Assembly: GCF_036417845.1 (NCBI RefSeq)
Contig: NC_089979.1
Coordinates: 115,539,415 to 115,603,414, forward strand
Source: Apteryx mantelli
Taxonomy: Eukaryota > Chordata > Aves > Apterygiformes > Apterygidae
Length of the DNA stretch: 64,000 nt
Reading direction: 5' to 3'
This document shows, piece by piece, positions 62,384-64,000 of the stretch. The position numbers and the translations under genes were made by a program. How positions within the stretch are numbered: the first letter of the stretch is position 1; the number at the start of each line of letters is the position of its first letter. A model generated the notes under the pieces. That model did not search any database, was not told the DNA's origin, and worked only from the letters and a program-made list of their open reading frames with translations.

Positions 62384-64000
62384 CTAAACAAAAGGGATGC
62401 TGAAGACTGTTAGTCAACTGACATATTATCTCTAATTGTAAATAGACTATCAAGTTAGAAATATTTTATATATATAAAAACATATTTGTAGCATAGGAAA
62501 TGTATGGGCTTGATTATATATAAAAGCCTATATCAGAAGTATGCATCTCATCCACACAGATCAGTTAGGCATAGAACAAATAAGAGCAAGCAGCAACAGT
62601 TCATTCTTATAAAACACACTACTACCTTTCACAAATACTTCTATTTTCTAAATTATAAAATCAAATTAATAGAAATTTTGGAAAGTTTTAGCTCTGATCT
62701 GTAAGTCTTCAAGAAGAAATATGTGTTAATGAATAGTCATTCATTTCTCTAAATAGGGTTTACTTTGCATTTTGCTTTTAAGATGTAATTTTTGATCAAG
62801 TATAATTTAACTCTCATGCTTTTGTTAAAAAAAAAAGTAAGACGACGACAGACACTACCATCATTTGGAAAGGACTGCACAAAAGCAATCAGCTCTATTG
62901 CACAAATGCAATCACTTGAAAATAGTCTCATTTAGTCTTAAATTATAACATTAAAGTTTCAGACTCATTTCATACTCTGAAAACCTATTTATGTAAAACT
63001 CGACAACACAGCTATAGAAAAGCATGCCACATTCTCTTCCACCTCACAATTTTCTATGTTAACTTGTTGAATACTTTCAAAATCTTCAGTGTAGATGAAA
63101 AGCAGAAAGAACAGAGTACCTCTCAAGAACAAGTTCAGGTACAATTTGCAAAAAAGTAAGTAATTTTGATGAGTATCTGACAGGCAAATTGCTTCTGAGG
63201 AATAAAGATACTGTTGTAAAAATATTTTTATTATTAGAGACAGCTACTGATAATTTCACATTTGTTTCAGAATACCAGAAAGTGTTAACATCTCCCCTTT
63301 AAAAAAAGGAAGGGGTGGGGGGACACACATTGTAGACATCCCTGCATCTTTCAGATTATTAAATCTTTCTACAAAGGCTACAAACCACAATAATAGTAAG
63401 AGCTGCTATCAGCATGTGCCTTTTGAAGGCAATTACCTTGAGATACATCTTGATTTGTTTGCAATTCTCAATCTCCATCACAGAAGTTTAATCTGTCATT
63501 GGTCAGCAGAAGCAACAAAAAGATTCAGTGGGCTGAAGTCTGAACCTTTTTATTCCTCAAGCTGCCCTTTTATGTTAGCACGTATTTTAGGTCTACTCAA
63601 AGTGTGTAACAGTTTACAGCCAAGGAACATGCAGAATTAGCAGTGCATATGCACTGCTGATTTAACAGGCATCTTATAGAACCAGTCTGCTTAAATGTCT
63701 ACAATAAGTCAACTATATAGGTGGCACCACCAAATTTCAACAAATCCAGTGACTTTTATTAAAGAATAAATTTCACAGTCAACATAGCTAAGTAAGAGAA
63801 AACAACCTATTTTGCTTGATGGCTGAACAAAAGGAAACAGTTAATTGCAACTGTAAGACTGAATTTTGGCTTTAGTTAAGAACTGTACCGCTGCGAGAAT
63901 AACACGTGCCACTGAAGCCAGTTTTAGACTTGAATATTATAGGTAGGAACTGACAGAACTTAAAGTTCGGGCATAGTTCAGTGCAGCAAGAAGTTACAGA
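62384..64000 (-). other. AVL9 intron sequence (putative)
   Basis: No further AVL9 exon is recognised here. The expected preceding peptide (a VSDMKLRFS-like motif) is not found in any minus-strand frame, so the region is taken as intron running past the edge. It is AT-rich and shows no repeats I can name. Confidence 0.55.

Noticed and set aside
63121-63203. Minus-strand stretch with an AG acceptor and GT donor that could be another AVL9 exon
   Set aside because: One frame is open (SNLPVRYSSKLLTFLQ and on), but it does not match the AVL9 peptide expected before the SVQNSERG exon and has no other support.

Overview
The window is vertebrate nuclear DNA, almost certainly from a bird. It has intron-rich genes with GT-AG boundaries, three GC/CpG-rich promoter islands in AT-rich surroundings, few interspersed repeats, and CR1 LINE copies of the avian/reptilian type. 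The gene set matches the region syntenic to human 7p14.3. Gene names come from protein motifs and family sequences recalled from memory; no database search was possible.

Layout, left to right: (1) first coding exon of FKBP9 on the minus strand (229-485), with a G-rich minisatellite in its first intron and its CpG island to about 870. (2) About 15 kb without a recognisable gene (900-16300), holding three CR1 fragments, two of them tail to tail, and degraded MIR-like pieces. (3) RP9 (PAP-1) on the plus strand, six coding exons, 16855-22651, 252 aa. (4) A 3'UTR/intergenic stretch with an ancient L3/CR1-type LINE fossil (25085-25660). (5) A minus-strand gene spread over five coding exons (35531 down to 28313) that I assemble as an apparently intact ortholog of bucky ball/Velo1, the fish and frog germ-plasm organiser, 792 aa. 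(6) A CpG island at 38150-39320 that probably starts KBTBD2, followed by a ~7 kb first intron. (7) KBTBD2 on the plus strand, three coding exons, 46357-51497, 623 aa, with upstream ORFs in its leader. (8) The last two coding exons of AVL9 on the minus strand (62383 down to 61359), tail to tail with KBTBD2; its long 3' region probably fills part of 53-61 kb.

The main discovery is the bucky ball gene. The largest piece (exon 2) is an open 1.9 kb stretch, but its apparent stop lies beyond a strong splice donor. Three small downstream exons, all joined in phase 1, supply the real basic C-terminus. It sits between RP9 and KBTBD2, which helps ortholog finding in other vertebrates. The order KBTBD2-buc-RP9-FKBP9 differs from human, where the functional RP9 lies on the far side of NT5C3A and a pseudogene (RP9P) lies near KBTBD2/FKBP9. 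The bird order therefore may preserve the ancestral RP9 position.

The other genes are housekeeping or signalling genes with no obvious shared pathway: an ER prolyl isomerase (FKBP9), a splicing-associated protein (RP9), a CUL3 adaptor for p85alpha (KBTBD2) and a secretory-pathway protein (AVL9). Their proximity is best read as conserved synteny.
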